Source: CAWCFV01 sp963794995 (GTDB taxonomy: Bacteria > Actinomycetota > Actinomycetes > JACCUZ01). Taken from it: a stretch of 64,000 bases of DNA. The first letter of the stretch is position 1; each line of letters starts with the position of its first letter. The position numbers and the translations under genes were made by a program. The stretch is from the NCBI GenBank assembly GCA_963794995.1, contig CAWCFV010000002.1, forward strand, positions 2,356,001-2,420,000, given 5' to 3'. Below are positions 54,551 to 62,243 of the stretch, piece after piece. The notes beneath the pieces were generated by a model. It did no database searches, was not told the DNA's origin, and saw only the letters and a list, made by a program, of their open reading frames with translations.

Positions 54551-55453
54551 GTGACACCCAACCCCTCGGTCGACGACCGGCCTGCTCGGCTGTCGGTCGG
54601 GGTCGTCGGCGCGGGGCGCGTCGGCGTGGTGCTCGGTGCCGCTCTCGCCCGGGCCGGCCATCGAGTGGTCGCGGCCTCGGGGGTCTCGGACGCCTCGCGG
54701 CGCCGCGCCGGGGCCCTGCTGCCCGGCGTTCCGGTCGTACCGCCGACCGAGGTGCTGGCGGCGGCCGAGCTCGCGCTGCTCACCGTCCCGGACGACGTGC
54801 TGCCCGAGCTGGTCGCGGGTCTCGCGGCCGCGGGCGAGGTGCGCCCGGGTCAGCTGGTCGTGCACACCAGCGGGCGGTACGGCGTGGCCGTGCTCGACCC
54901 GGTGACCCGGCTCGGGGCGTTGCCGCTCGCCCTGCACCCGGCGATGACGTTCACCGGACGGTCCGAGGACCTGGCCCGGCTGACCGGCGCCTGCTTCGGC
55001 GTGACCGCCCCCGAGCCCCTGCGCCCGATCGCCGAGGCGCTGGTCGTCGAGATGGGCAGCGAGCCGCAGTGGGTCGACGAGGAGGCGCGCCCGCTGTACC
55101 ACGCGGCGCTCGCCGGCGGCGCGAACCACCTCGCCACCCTCGTCAACGAGTCGGTCGACCTCCTGCGGCGCTGCGGTGTCACCGACCCCGAACGGCTGCT
55201 GGCGCCCCTGCTCGGTGCGTCCCTCGACAACGCACTGCGCGCCGGGGACGCCGCCCTGACCGGACCGGTGGCGCGGGGGGACGCAGGCACCGTCGCCGCG
55301 CACGTCGCGGTCCTGCGCGCGGTGTCGCCGGACACCGCGTCGGCGTACGTCGCGATGGCGAGGCTCACCGCGGACCGCGCGCTGGCCGCCGGCCTGCTCA
55401 GACCGGAGGCAGCCATGGCCCTGCTCGACGCCCTCGCGTCGGACCCGACGTGA
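54551..55453 (+). CDS. Rossmann-like/DUF2520 domain protein
   Basis: 300-residue NAD(P)-binding protein: VGVVGAGRVGVVLGAALARAGH is a clear dinucleotide motif, followed by a 6PGDH-like C-terminal helical DUF2520 domain (LYHAALAGGANHLATLVNES). It lies directly before panC with stop and start overlapping, and the same pair is seen in other actinomycetes. A ketopantoate-reductase-like role would fit the pathway, but DUF2520 proteins are not proven to do this. Confidence 0.85.
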   Translation: MTPNPSVDDRPARLSVGVVGAGRVGVVLGAALARAGHRVVAASGVSDASRRRAGALLPGVPVVPPTEVLAAAELALLTVPDDVLPELVAGLAAAGEVRPGQLVVHTSGRYGVAVLDPVTRLGALPLALHPAMTFTGRSEDLARLTGACFGVTAPEPLRPIAEALVVEMGSEPQWVDEEARPLYHAALAGGANHLATLVNESVDLLRRCGVTDPERLLAPLLGASLDNALRAGDAALTGPVARGDAGTVAAHVAVLRAVSPDTASAYVAMARLTADRALAAGLLRPEAAMALLDALASDPT

Positions 55454-56298
55454 CCACGCACCTCGTCCACACCCGCGCCGACCTGCGGGCCGCGCTCGCC
55501 GGGCGCGACGGCGAGGTCGGCGTCGTGATGACGATGGGCGCGCTGCACGCCGGACACCGCGAGCTGGTGCACGTCGCTCGTTCGCGGTGCGACGTGGTGG
55601 TGGTCACGGTGTTCCTCAACCCCTTGCAGTTCGCGCCGTCGGAGGACCTCTCGCGCTACCCGAAGACGCTCGAGTCCGACGTCGCACTGTGCGAGGAGGC
55701 AGGGGTCGACGTCGTCTTCGCGCCGTCGGCCGACGAGGTCTACCCGGCGGGCCGACCCCAGGTGCAGGTGCACGCCGGGCCCCTCGGTGACGTCCTCGAG
55801 GGGGCGTCGCGGCCGGGGCACTTCGACGGTGTGCTCACCGTCGTCGCCAAGCTGCTCAACCTCACGACGCCGGACGTGGCGTACTTCGGCCAGAAGGACG
55901 CCCAGCAGCTGCTGCTGATCGCGCGGATGGTGCAGGACCTGAACTTCCCGGTCGAGGTCGACGCGGTGCCGACCGTGCGCGACCCCGACGGTCTGGCGCT
56001 GTCGTCCCGGAACATGTACCTCACGACCGAGGACCGGGCGGCGGCCCTGTCGCTGTCGGCGGCGTTGTTCGCCGGAGTGGCCGAAGAGGCCGCCGGTGCG
56101 GACGCCGTACGGCACGCGGCGCGTGCCGTGCTGGCGGCCCAGCCCGCGATCGAGGTCGACTACCTCGCGCTGGTCGACCCGATGACGCTGGCCGAGGTCC
56201 CCGACGAGGCGACCGGCGGCGCCCTGCTGGCCGTCGCGGCCCGGGTCGGCACCACCCGACTGATCGACAACGTGCCGATCGCGCTGCGGGAACCCTGA
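55450..56298 (+). CDS. panC: Pantothenate synthetase
   Basis: ATP-dependent condensation of pantoate with beta-alanine; 282 residues. VMTMGALHAGHRELV is the HIGH-type nucleotide motif, and FLNPLQFAPSEDLSRYP and YFGQKDAQQLLLI are substrate-site blocks. LSSRNMYL is the KMSKS-like region. GTG overlaps the previous stop; its last base is shared with the coaX ATG. panD is not adjacent. Confidence 0.97.
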   Translation: MTTHLVHTRADLRAALAGRDGEVGVVMTMGALHAGHRELVHVARSRCDVVVVTVFLNPLQFAPSEDLSRYPKTLESDVALCEEAGVDVVFAPSADEVYPAGRPQVQVHAGPLGDVLEGASRPGHFDGVLTVVAKLLNLTTPDVAYFGQKDAQQLLLIARMVQDLNFPVEVDAVPTVRDPDGLALSSRNMYLTTEDRAAALSLSAALFAGVAEEAAGADAVRHAARAVLAAQPAIEVDYLALVDPMTLAEVPDEATGGALLAVAARVGTTRLIDNVPIALREP

Positions 56299-57101
56299 TG
56301 CTGCTCGCGATCGACGTGGGCAACACGCACACCGTGCTGGGGCTGTTCGACGGCGCCGACCTGGTGGAGCACTGGCGGATCGCGACCGAGGCGCACCGTA
56401 CGGCCGACGAGATCGCGGTGGTCCTGCACGGCCTGCTGGCCCAGCACCCGGGACGGCGGCGTGGCGACGAGGTGGTCGACGGCGTCGCCCTGTGCTCGAC
56501 CGTGCCGTCCGTGCTGCACGAGATGCGCGACATGCTGCTCCGCTACTACGGCGACGTGCCGTCGGTCGTGGTCGAGCCCGGCGTCCGGACCGGGGTCCCG
56601 GTCCTCACCGACAACCCCAAGGAGGTCGGCACCGACCGGATCGTCAACGCGGTGGCGGCCGTCGAGCTCTACGGCGGTCCCGCGATCGTCGTCGACTTCG
56701 GGACCGCGACGACCTTCGACGCCGTCTCGGCGAACGGGGAGTACCTCGGCGGCGCGATCGCGCCCGGCATCGAGATCTCGGTCGACGCCCTGGGCAGCCG
56801 CGGTGCCCAGCTCCGGCGGGTCGAGCTGGCGCGGCCGCGCTCGGTGATCGGCCGCAGCACCGTCGAGGCGCTGCAGTCGGGCATCCTGTACGGCTTCGCC
56901 GGCCAGGTCGACGGCGTCGTGGCCCGGATGGCGGCGGCCATCGTCGGTCCCGACGGCGACCCCGACGTCGTGACCGCGATCGCTACCGGGGGCCTCGCGA
57001 CCCTCGTCCTCGACGACGCCGCGCTCCTCGACGCGTACGAGCCCTGGCTCACCCTGATCGGCCTGCGCCTCGTCTTCGAGCGCAACACCCCCCACCCCTG
57101 A
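56298..57101 (+). CDS. coaX: Type III pantothenate kinase
   Basis: Phosphorylates pantothenate in CoA synthesis; 267 residues of the ASKHA fold. LLAIDVGNTHTVLGLFDG is phosphate motif 1, GTDRIVNAVAAVELYGG holds the pantothenate-site residues, and VVDFGTATTFDAVS is phosphate motif 2. GGAIAPGIEISVDAL and GILYGFAGQVDGVV follow. It is the last gene of the unit and is followed by copy 2 of the palindromic element. Confidence 0.97.
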   Translation: MLLAIDVGNTHTVLGLFDGADLVEHWRIATEAHRTADEIAVVLHGLLAQHPGRRRGDEVVDGVALCSTVPSVLHEMRDMLLRYYGDVPSVVVEPGVRTGVPVLTDNPKEVGTDRIVNAVAAVELYGGPAIVVDFGTATTFDAVSANGEYLGGAIAPGIEISVDALGSRGAQLRRVELARPRSVIGRSTVEALQSGILYGFAGQVDGVVARMAAAIVGPDGDPDVVTAIATGGLATLVLDDAALLDAYEPWLTLIGLRLVFERNTPHP

Positions 57102-57134
57102 CCCCGGACCCCTGACCCCTGACCCCCCCGCCCC

Positions 57135-57220
57135 GTTGATCACGTGCACGTGGCGAGCGTCCGCCGGTGGTGGCGTACTCACCGCTGGTGGCGGCTGCTG
57201 CCCACGTGGACGTGATCAAC
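57135..57220. repeat. 86-nt palindromic element, copy 2
   Basis: Ends GTTGATCACGTGCACGTGG (left) and the complement of GTTGATCACGTCCACGTGG (right), with one mismatch in the arms. Length equals that of copy 1 at 19106-19191 and the inner segment TCCGCCGG is at the same offset. It sits between coaX and lysS, as copy 1 does between topA and tmk. Confidence 0.88.
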
Positions 57221-57292
57221 CCCGGCCGGGAGGGGGACTGGCGCGGAGGCGGGTGGTGGCCACGGCGGCCGGGGGTGGGCGGGTCCGGTCGG

Positions 57293-57298
57293 TAGCCT
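57293..57298 (+). promoter_or_regulatory. Candidate -10 box for lysS, leaderless spacing
   Basis: TAGCCT lies seven bases before the GTG at 57306, with no ribosome site between. Confidence 0.45.
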
Positions 57299-57305
57299 GG
57301 GGCGT

Positions 57306-58823
57306 GTGAGTGAGCCCAGCGTCCCGCCGGCCGAGCCGGTCCCCACGGACCAGCCCGAGCAGATGCGGGTACGCCGGGACAAGCTCGACCGGATGCGCGA
57401 GCGCGGCGTCGACCCGTATCCGGTGTCGTTCCCGCGCACCACCACGCTGGCCGACCTTCGCGCGGCCCACCCCGACCTCGACCCGGACCAGCAGACCGGG
57501 GTCCGGGTCGGCGTCACCGGCCGGGTGGTGCTCTCGCGCACCGGCGGCAAGCTGTGCTTCGCGACGTTGCGCGACGGCACCGGCGAGCTGCAGGTCATGG
57601 TCTCCCTCGACGGCGTGGGCGACGAGTCGCTCGCCGCGTGGAAGTCCGACGTCGACCTCGGCGACTACGTCGGCGTCGAGGGCGAGGTGATCAGCTCCCG
57701 GCGCGGCGAGCTGTCGGTCCAGGCGAGCAGCTGGACGATGCTGGCCAAGGCGCTGCGCCCGCTGCCCGACAAGCACAAGGGGCTCACCGACCCCGAGGCC
57801 CGCGTGCGGATGCGCTACGTCGACCTCGCGGTCAACGCGGACTCGCGCCAGATGGTCCGCAACCGCGCGACCGTGCTGAAGTCGGTCCGCGAGACGCTGG
57901 ACCGGCACGACTTCCTCGAGGTCGAGACCCCGCTGCTGCAACCGCTCCACGGCGGGGCCGCGGCGCGTCCGTTCGCGACCCACCTCAACGCGTTCGACCA
58001 GCCGATGTACCTGCGCATCGCGATCGAGCTCTACCTCAAGCGCCTGGTCGTCGGCGGGCTGGACCGGGTCTACGAGATCGGGCGCAACTTCCGCAACGAG
58101 GGTGTCGACTCCACGCACAGTCCCGAGTTCACGATGCTCGAGGTCTACGAGGCATACGGCGACTACGGCACGATGGCCGATCTGACCAAGGAGATCGTGG
58201 TCGACGCCGCCCGGGCGCTGGGCTCGACCGTGGTGCCCGACGGCCGCGGGGGCGAGATCGACCTCGAGGGGGAGTGGCGCCACCTGCCGATCCTGGAGGC
58301 CGTGTCGGACGCGGTCGGCGAGGAGGTCGGCGTCGACACCCCGGTCGAGGTCCTGCGCAAGCTCGCCGACAAGCACGACGTCGCGCTGCAGCCGGCCTGG
58401 ACCGCCGCCGAGGTGGTCGTCGAGCTCTACGAGCAGCTGGTCGAGGACCACCTGCTGCAGCCGACCTTCGTCACCGACTACCCGGCCGAGGTCAAGCCGC
58501 TCGCGAAGCCGCACCGCTCGACGCCCGGCCTCGTCGAGGCCTGGGACCTCATCATCGGAGGCGTCGAGCTGGCGCCGGCCTACTCCGAGCTGAACGACCC
58601 GGTCGAGCAGCGCCGGCGGCTGGTCGAGCAGTCGCTGAAGGCTGCGGGCGGCGACCCCGAGGCGATGAACCTCGACGAGGACTTCCTGCGCGCGATGGAG
58701 TTCGGCATGCCCCCGCAGGGTGGGATGGGTCTGGGCATCGACCGGCTGATCCGGCTGCTCACCGGCGTGGCATCGCTGCGGGACACGATCGCGTTCCCGC
58801 TGCTCAAGCCCGAGGGCGGCTGA
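57306..58823 (+). CDS. lysS: Lysine-tRNA ligase (class II)
   Basis: Charges tRNA-Lys; 505 residues. The N-terminal OB-fold contains GKLCFATLRDGTGELQVM. Class II motif 2 is FRNEGVDSTHSPEFTMLE, and motif 3 is GMGLGIDRLIRLLTG. IGGVELAPAYSELNDP is the lysine-site block. Slightly unusual: the HGGAAARPFATH segment is well conserved. The GTG at 57306 is preceded directly by an overlapping GTG-TGA at 57304. A tiny membrane-peptide gene follows after one base. Confidence 0.97.
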   Translation: MSEPSVPPAEPVPTDQPEQMRVRRDKLDRMRERGVDPYPVSFPRTTTLADLRAAHPDLDPDQQTGVRVGVTGRVVLSRTGGKLCFATLRDGTGELQVMVSLDGVGDESLAAWKSDVDLGDYVGVEGEVISSRRGELSVQASSWTMLAKALRPLPDKHKGLTDPEARVRMRYVDLAVNADSRQMVRNRATVLKSVRETLDRHDFLEVETPLLQPLHGGAAARPFATHLNAFDQPMYLRIAIELYLKRLVVGGLDRVYEIGRNFRNEGVDSTHSPEFTMLEVYEAYGDYGTMADLTKEIVVDAARALGSTVVPDGRGGEIDLEGEWRHLPILEAVSDAVGEEVGVDTPVEVLRKLADKHDVALQPAWTAAEVVVELYEQLVEDHLLQPTFVTDYPAEVKPLAKPHRSTPGLVEAWDLIIGGVELAPAYSELNDPVEQRRRLVEQSLKAAGGDPEAMNLDEDFLRAMEFGMPPQGGMGLGIDRLIRLLTGVASLRDTIAFPLLKPEGG

Positions 58824-58824
58824 G

Positions 58825-58944
58825 GTGTCGGTCGTCGCCGCCCTGGTGCCGCCCGTGGTGGCCGCCGTCGCGTTCGTCGCCATCGCCGTGGCCGTGAAGC
58901 GCTACGCCGACCGTGAGGCCCGCGAGGAGCGCGACGACCGCTGA
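58825..58944 (+). CDS. Tiny single-helix membrane protein
   Basis: 39-residue frame beginning GTG one base after the lysS stop. It contains one hydrophobic helix (ALVPPVVAAVAFVAIAVAV) followed by a charged end (KRYADREAREERDDR), a typical small membrane peptide. Position right between lysS and lsr2 supports translation by coupling with lysS. No function known. Confidence 0.55.
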   Translation: MSVVAALVPPVVAAVAFVAIAVAVKRYADREAREERDDR

Positions 58945-58949
58945 CTCCG

Positions 58950-59090
58950 GGCAATTCTGTGCCACGGATATTCGGCGCTGCCCAGGTGGATATCGAACAA
59001 GGACCGTGCCATTTTCCCTGACATGGTTCTTTCGCTATTGTCGATCCTGAAATTCACTATTCCTGCCGAACCTTATGGAGAGATTGCCTC
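58950..59090 (+). promoter_or_regulatory. AT-rich promoter region of lsr2
   Basis: Base composition drops to about half A+T, unlike any other stretch here, with runs such as TTCTTTCGCTATTG and CTGAAATTCACTATTCC. Lsr2 itself binds AT-rich DNA, so autoregulation is likely. TATTCC near 59058 could be a -10 box. A GGAGAG ribosome site ends the region. Confidence 0.6.
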
Positions 59091-59420
59091 ATGGCCCAGA
59101 AAGTGCAGGTCATCCTGGTCGACGACATGGACGGCGGCAGTGCCGACGAGACCGTGTCGTTCTCGCTCGACGGCATCGCCTACGAGATCGACCTGAGCGA
59201 CAAGAACGCCGCGGCGTTCCGTGACTCGCTCGCGCAGTACGTCGGCGTGGCGCGGCGGGTCGGAGGCCGGTCGTCCGGCCGCAGCGGTGCTCGCCGCAAG
59301 ACCGGCGGCGACAACCGCACCGCCCAGATCCGGGAGTGGGCGCGAGCCAACGGGCACAAGGTCAACGAGCGCGGCCGCATCCCCGCCACCGTCGCCGAGG
59401 CGTACGACAAGGCCCACTGA
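59091..59420 (+). CDS. lsr2: Lsr2 nucleoid-associated protein
   Basis: Actinobacterial H-NS-like xenogeneic silencer of 109 residues. The N-terminal dimerisation domain starts VQVILVDDMDGGSADETVSFSLDG. The C-terminal DNA-binding domain ends REWARANGHKVNERGRIPATVAEAYDKAH, where RGR is the AT-hook-like minor-groove motif. Both are separated by a basic linker (RRVGGRSSGRSGARRKTGG). Autoregulation through the AT-rich upstream region is probable. Confidence 0.97.
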   Translation: MAQKVQVILVDDMDGGSADETVSFSLDGIAYEIDLSDKNAAAFRDSLAQYVGVARRVGGRSSGRSGARRKTGGDNRTAQIREWARANGHKVNERGRIPATVAEAYDKAH

Positions 59421-59450
59421 CGCCGTTGCCCCCTCGGTTCCCGCGGGGGA

Positions 59451-59492
59451 CCGGACGGGGTTGTGGGGCAGGGCGCCCACAACCCCGTCCGG
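59451..59492 (+). terminator. Strong terminator after lsr2
   Basis: Perfect 17-bp stem CCGGACGGGGTTGTGGG / CCCACAACCCCGTCCGG with an 8-base loop. It lies between lsr2 and the convergent glycosyltransferase gene and can work in both directions. Confidence 0.88.
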
Positions 59493-59510
59493 CCCTGGCG
59501 CTCCCCTCCG

Positions 59511-61538
59511 TCAGGTGGTCGACCCTGCGCTGAGGTCGTAGACGGTGGTGCCGCCCACGCTCTGCTCGGGGAAGGTCGACTGGACCCAGGCGGCGATCTC
59601 GGTGGACGCCGAGGAGCCACCGTTCTGGCCGCCGAAGCCGCCACCACCGAGGAAGTAGTGGATCGCTCCGGCGGCCACGTAGGCCTGGAACTGCTCCAGC
59701 GTCGGTGACGGGTCGCTGCCGTTGAAGCCGCCGACCGCCATCACCGGCAGGTCGGTCGCCAGCTGGTAGCCGGAGGCGTTGTTGGACCCCACCGCCGCGG
59801 CCGCCCAGGTGTAGGACGACGCGTCGGCCGACAGCAGCGCGGCCATCTCCGCGCTCACGCTCGACGCCCCGAGCAGGCCGCCGGCCCCGCCGCCGACCCT
59901 GCCGCCGACCCCGCCACCGGTCCCGGGCAGGGCAGTGCCCCCGGCCTGCGGCGGGGCAGCGCCGAGGCCGCCCGGACCGCCGCGCCCTGCGCCCGAGCCC
60001 GAACCGGCGACCGCCGGGCCTGCTGTCGGGATCGAGCCGGTGTGCGGCTGGCTCGCGGTCTGCACGGCGTACGCCGCCGGGCCGGCCAGTGACACGACCA
60101 GCGCGAGCCCGGCCACCGCCGCGGCCACCCGGGCCGGCACCAGCGTCACCGCAGCCAGCGCCAGTGCTACGAGCAGCCCGACCGCGAGCACGACCGGCGC
60201 CAGCCACGGCACGAAGCCGCTGCTGCGCTCGAGCAGGACGTAGGACCAGGCGGCGGTGACCCCGACCGTCAGCGCGAGGACCGCGCCGGCTACCGGGTGG
60301 CGCCGCCGGCGCCAGAGGACCGTGGCGCCGATGCCGACCACGGCACCTATCGCCGGGGCGAGCGCGACGGTGTAGTACGCGTGGTAGATGCCGGCCATGA
60401 AGCTGAACACCAGGCCGGTCACCACCAGCCACCCGCCCCACAGCAGCAGGGACGCGCGGACCCGGTCGGCGCGCGGGGCGTGCCGCACCAGGGCGGCGGT
60501 GGCCACCAGGAGCACGAGCGCCGCGGGCAGCAGCCACGACACCTGGCCGCCGTTCTCGGCGCCGAACAACCGGGTCCACCCGGTCGAGCCCCACATCGAG
60601 GTGCCGGTGCCCGCACCACCGCCACCCGTGACGCTGCCGGTCTCGTCGCCGGTGAGCCGGCCCAGCCCGTTGTAGCCGAAGAGCAGCTCCACGACGCTGT
60701 CGGTCTGCGACCCGCCGACGTACGGCCGCATGGACGCGGGCACCAGCTCGACGACGGCGACCCACCAGCCCGCCACCCCGACGAGGGTCGCGCCGGCGAC
60801 GAGCAGCGAGGTGACGCGGCGGCGGACCGTCGCCGGCGCGGCGACCAGGTAGACCAGGGCGAGCGCCGGGACGACGAGCAGTGCCTGGAGCATCTTGGAC
60901 AGGAACCCGAGGCCGACGAGAGCGCCCGCGAGGGCCAGCCAGCGGGTGCTCGCCGTCTCGGTCGCGCGGACCGTCGCGTACGCCGCTCCGACCAGGGCCA
61001 GCACCAGCAGCGCGTCGGGGTTGTTGAAGCGGAACATCAGCACGGCCACCGGTGTGAGCGCCGTGACGGCGCCGGCGATCAGCGCGGCCGGGTGCCCGTG
61101 CCACCGCCGCACCGTTGCGTGCACGAGCCCTACCGTCGCGACCCCCATCAGCGCCTGCGGCACGAGGATGCTCCACGCGTTGAGCCCGAACAGCCGCACC
61201 GACAGCGCCATCACCCACAGGGAGGCCGGCGTCTTGTCGACGGTGATCGAGCTGGCGGCGTCGGAGGAGCCGTAGAAGAAGGCCTTCCAGCTCACCGACC
61301 CGGCCTGCGCGGCGGCCGAGTAGAACGAGTTGCCCCAGCCCGACGCGCCGAGCCCCCACAGGTAGAGGAGCGCGGTCGCGGCCAGCAGGCCGAGCAGCGC
61401 CGGTCGGGCCCACGACGGATCGGCATCCGGCCCGCGGAGCAGGCGCCGGGTCCGGTCACGAGCGGCCGGCGTCGCGCCGTGCCGGTCGGGCACGGGTGCG
61501 GCGTCGGTCGCGTTCGGTGGTTCGACGAGCGTCGTCAT
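59511..61538 (-). CDS. ArnT/PMT-like membrane glycosyltransferase (YkcB/YkcA type)
   Basis: Integral membrane protein of 675 residues with about 12 hydrophobic helices, of the GT-C (ArnT/Pmt-like) fold. The luminal catalytic loop contains ASSITVDKTPASLWVMAL with an Asp-Lys pair typical of YkcB-like proteins, and FRFNNPDALLVLALVG is another conserved block. After a Gly-rich linker (~residues 520-560) an extracellular domain of about 115 residues follows. Probably transfers a sugar from a polyprenyl-phosphate carrier to a cell-surface acceptor, working with the divergent GtrA-type gene. ATG at 61538 follows GGAGATC. Confidence 0.88.
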   Translation of the reverse strand: MTTLVEPPNATDAAPVPDRHGATPAARDRTRRLLRGPDADPSWARPALLGLLAATALLYLWGLGASGWGNSFYSAAAQAGSVSWKAFFYGSSDAASSITVDKTPASLWVMALSVRLFGLNAWSILVPQALMGVATVGLVHATVRRWHGHPAALIAGAVTALTPVAVLMFRFNNPDALLVLALVGAAYATVRATETASTRWLALAGALVGLGFLSKMLQALLVVPALALVYLVAAPATVRRRVTSLLVAGATLVGVAGWWVAVVELVPASMRPYVGGSQTDSVVELLFGYNGLGRLTGDETGSVTGGGGAGTGTSMWGSTGWTRLFGAENGGQVSWLLPAALVLLVATAALVRHAPRADRVRASLLLWGGWLVVTGLVFSFMAGIYHAYYTVALAPAIGAVVGIGATVLWRRRRHPVAGAVLALTVGVTAAWSYVLLERSSGFVPWLAPVVLAVGLLVALALAAVTLVPARVAAAVAGLALVVSLAGPAAYAVQTASQPHTGSIPTAGPAVAGSGSGAGRGGPGGLGAAPPQAGGTALPGTGGGVGGRVGGGAGGLLGASSVSAEMAALLSADASSYTWAAAAVGSNNASGYQLATDLPVMAVGGFNGSDPSPTLEQFQAYVAAGAIHYFLGGGGFGGQNGGSSASTEIAAWVQSTFPEQSVGGTTVYDLSAGSTT

Positions 61539-61856
61539 GGCGGGATCTCCGTACTGGTCAGCGGATGCGTCGAGAGGACTGTCGGGGGCGAGCCTGAGAG
61601 GTCGCTGTACGACGCCTGCTCGCGGTGTGGGAGTCCCGGCGCTGCCCGGGCACTGGTGGGTCCTGCAACCCCGGGCAGCCGAGCTCGCACCCCATGCGTC
61701 GTCGCTCGACGACGGGACCGGTGGGAGCGCCGCGAGCGGACGTGGCTGATCCGCAGACGGGTCACAGCCGGCGTACAGCCGAGGCGTCGACAGTCCTTGG
61801 CAGACGGGCGGACGAGAAGTCCGCCCCGCACACCGCCGAGCACCCAGGAGACCAGC
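61539..61856. promoter_or_regulatory. Divergent intergenic region between envelope genes
   Basis: 318-bp gap without a convincing gene. It contains a perfect 10-bp stem GCTGCCCGGG / CCCGGGCAGC (61641-61650 / 61670-61679, 19-base loop) and the near-palindrome CGTCGTCGCTCGACGACG (61697-61714, 8-bp arms). Promoters for both flanking genes should lie here, but I cannot assign them. Confidence 0.45.
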
Positions 61857-62243
61857 GTGACCACCACCCGAGACCACGACATGCCTCCGCCTCCGCCTCC
61901 GCCTGCGCCTCCGCACCCGGGGGAGGGAGCCCGGCCGCGGCGCTGGAGCACCGGTCACACGGTGGCCGCCGCGGTCGTCAGCCTCGGGGTGCTCGCCGCC
62001 GGCGGCGTGGCCCTCGCCGCCCGCGACGACGCCACCGCCGCGACGGTGCCCGGGGCACCCGGCGCCGGCCAGCAGGGCCAGCTTCCCGGTGGCCAGCCGC
62101 CGGGTGGCCAGCTCGGTCAGGCACCGGACGGACGGCCTCCCGGCGGCCCCTCCGGAGACCACGACGGCGACGGCTCCGGCCCCGGTGCTCCGGGTGGTCA
62201 GCGGCCCGACGGCACCGGCGCGACGGGCAGCGTGACCACATGA
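61857..62243 (+). CDS. Small membrane protein with proline-rich N-terminus and Gly/Pro/Gln-rich tail
   Basis: 128-residue protein. A proline run (residues ~10-20) precedes a single hydrophobic helix (HTVAAAVVSLGVLAAGGVALAA). The extracellular tail has repeated PGGQ/PPGG units and ends in an Asp/Gly-rich stretch. Low complexity makes similarity unreliable. Overlapping ATGA couples it to the glycosyltransferase-GtrA gene. AGGAGACC precedes the GTG at 61857. Confidence 0.7.
   Translation: MTTTRDHDMPPPPPPPAPPHPGEGARPRRWSTGHTVAAAVVSLGVLAAGGVALAARDDATAATVPGAPGAGQQGQLPGGQPPGGQLGQAPDGRPPGGPSGDHDGDGSGPGAPGGQRPDGTGATGSVTT

Noticed and set aside
57104..57134. Short CCCTGACC tandem repeats after coaX treated as a regulatory repeat
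   Set aside because: Only three or four imperfect 7-8-base units in a C-rich spacer; likely simple sequence.
61537..61749. Small plus-strand gene in the divergent envelope region
   Set aside because: 70 codons of Ala/Gly/Arg-rich sequence overlapping the start of the minus-strand transferase, with no ribosome site.
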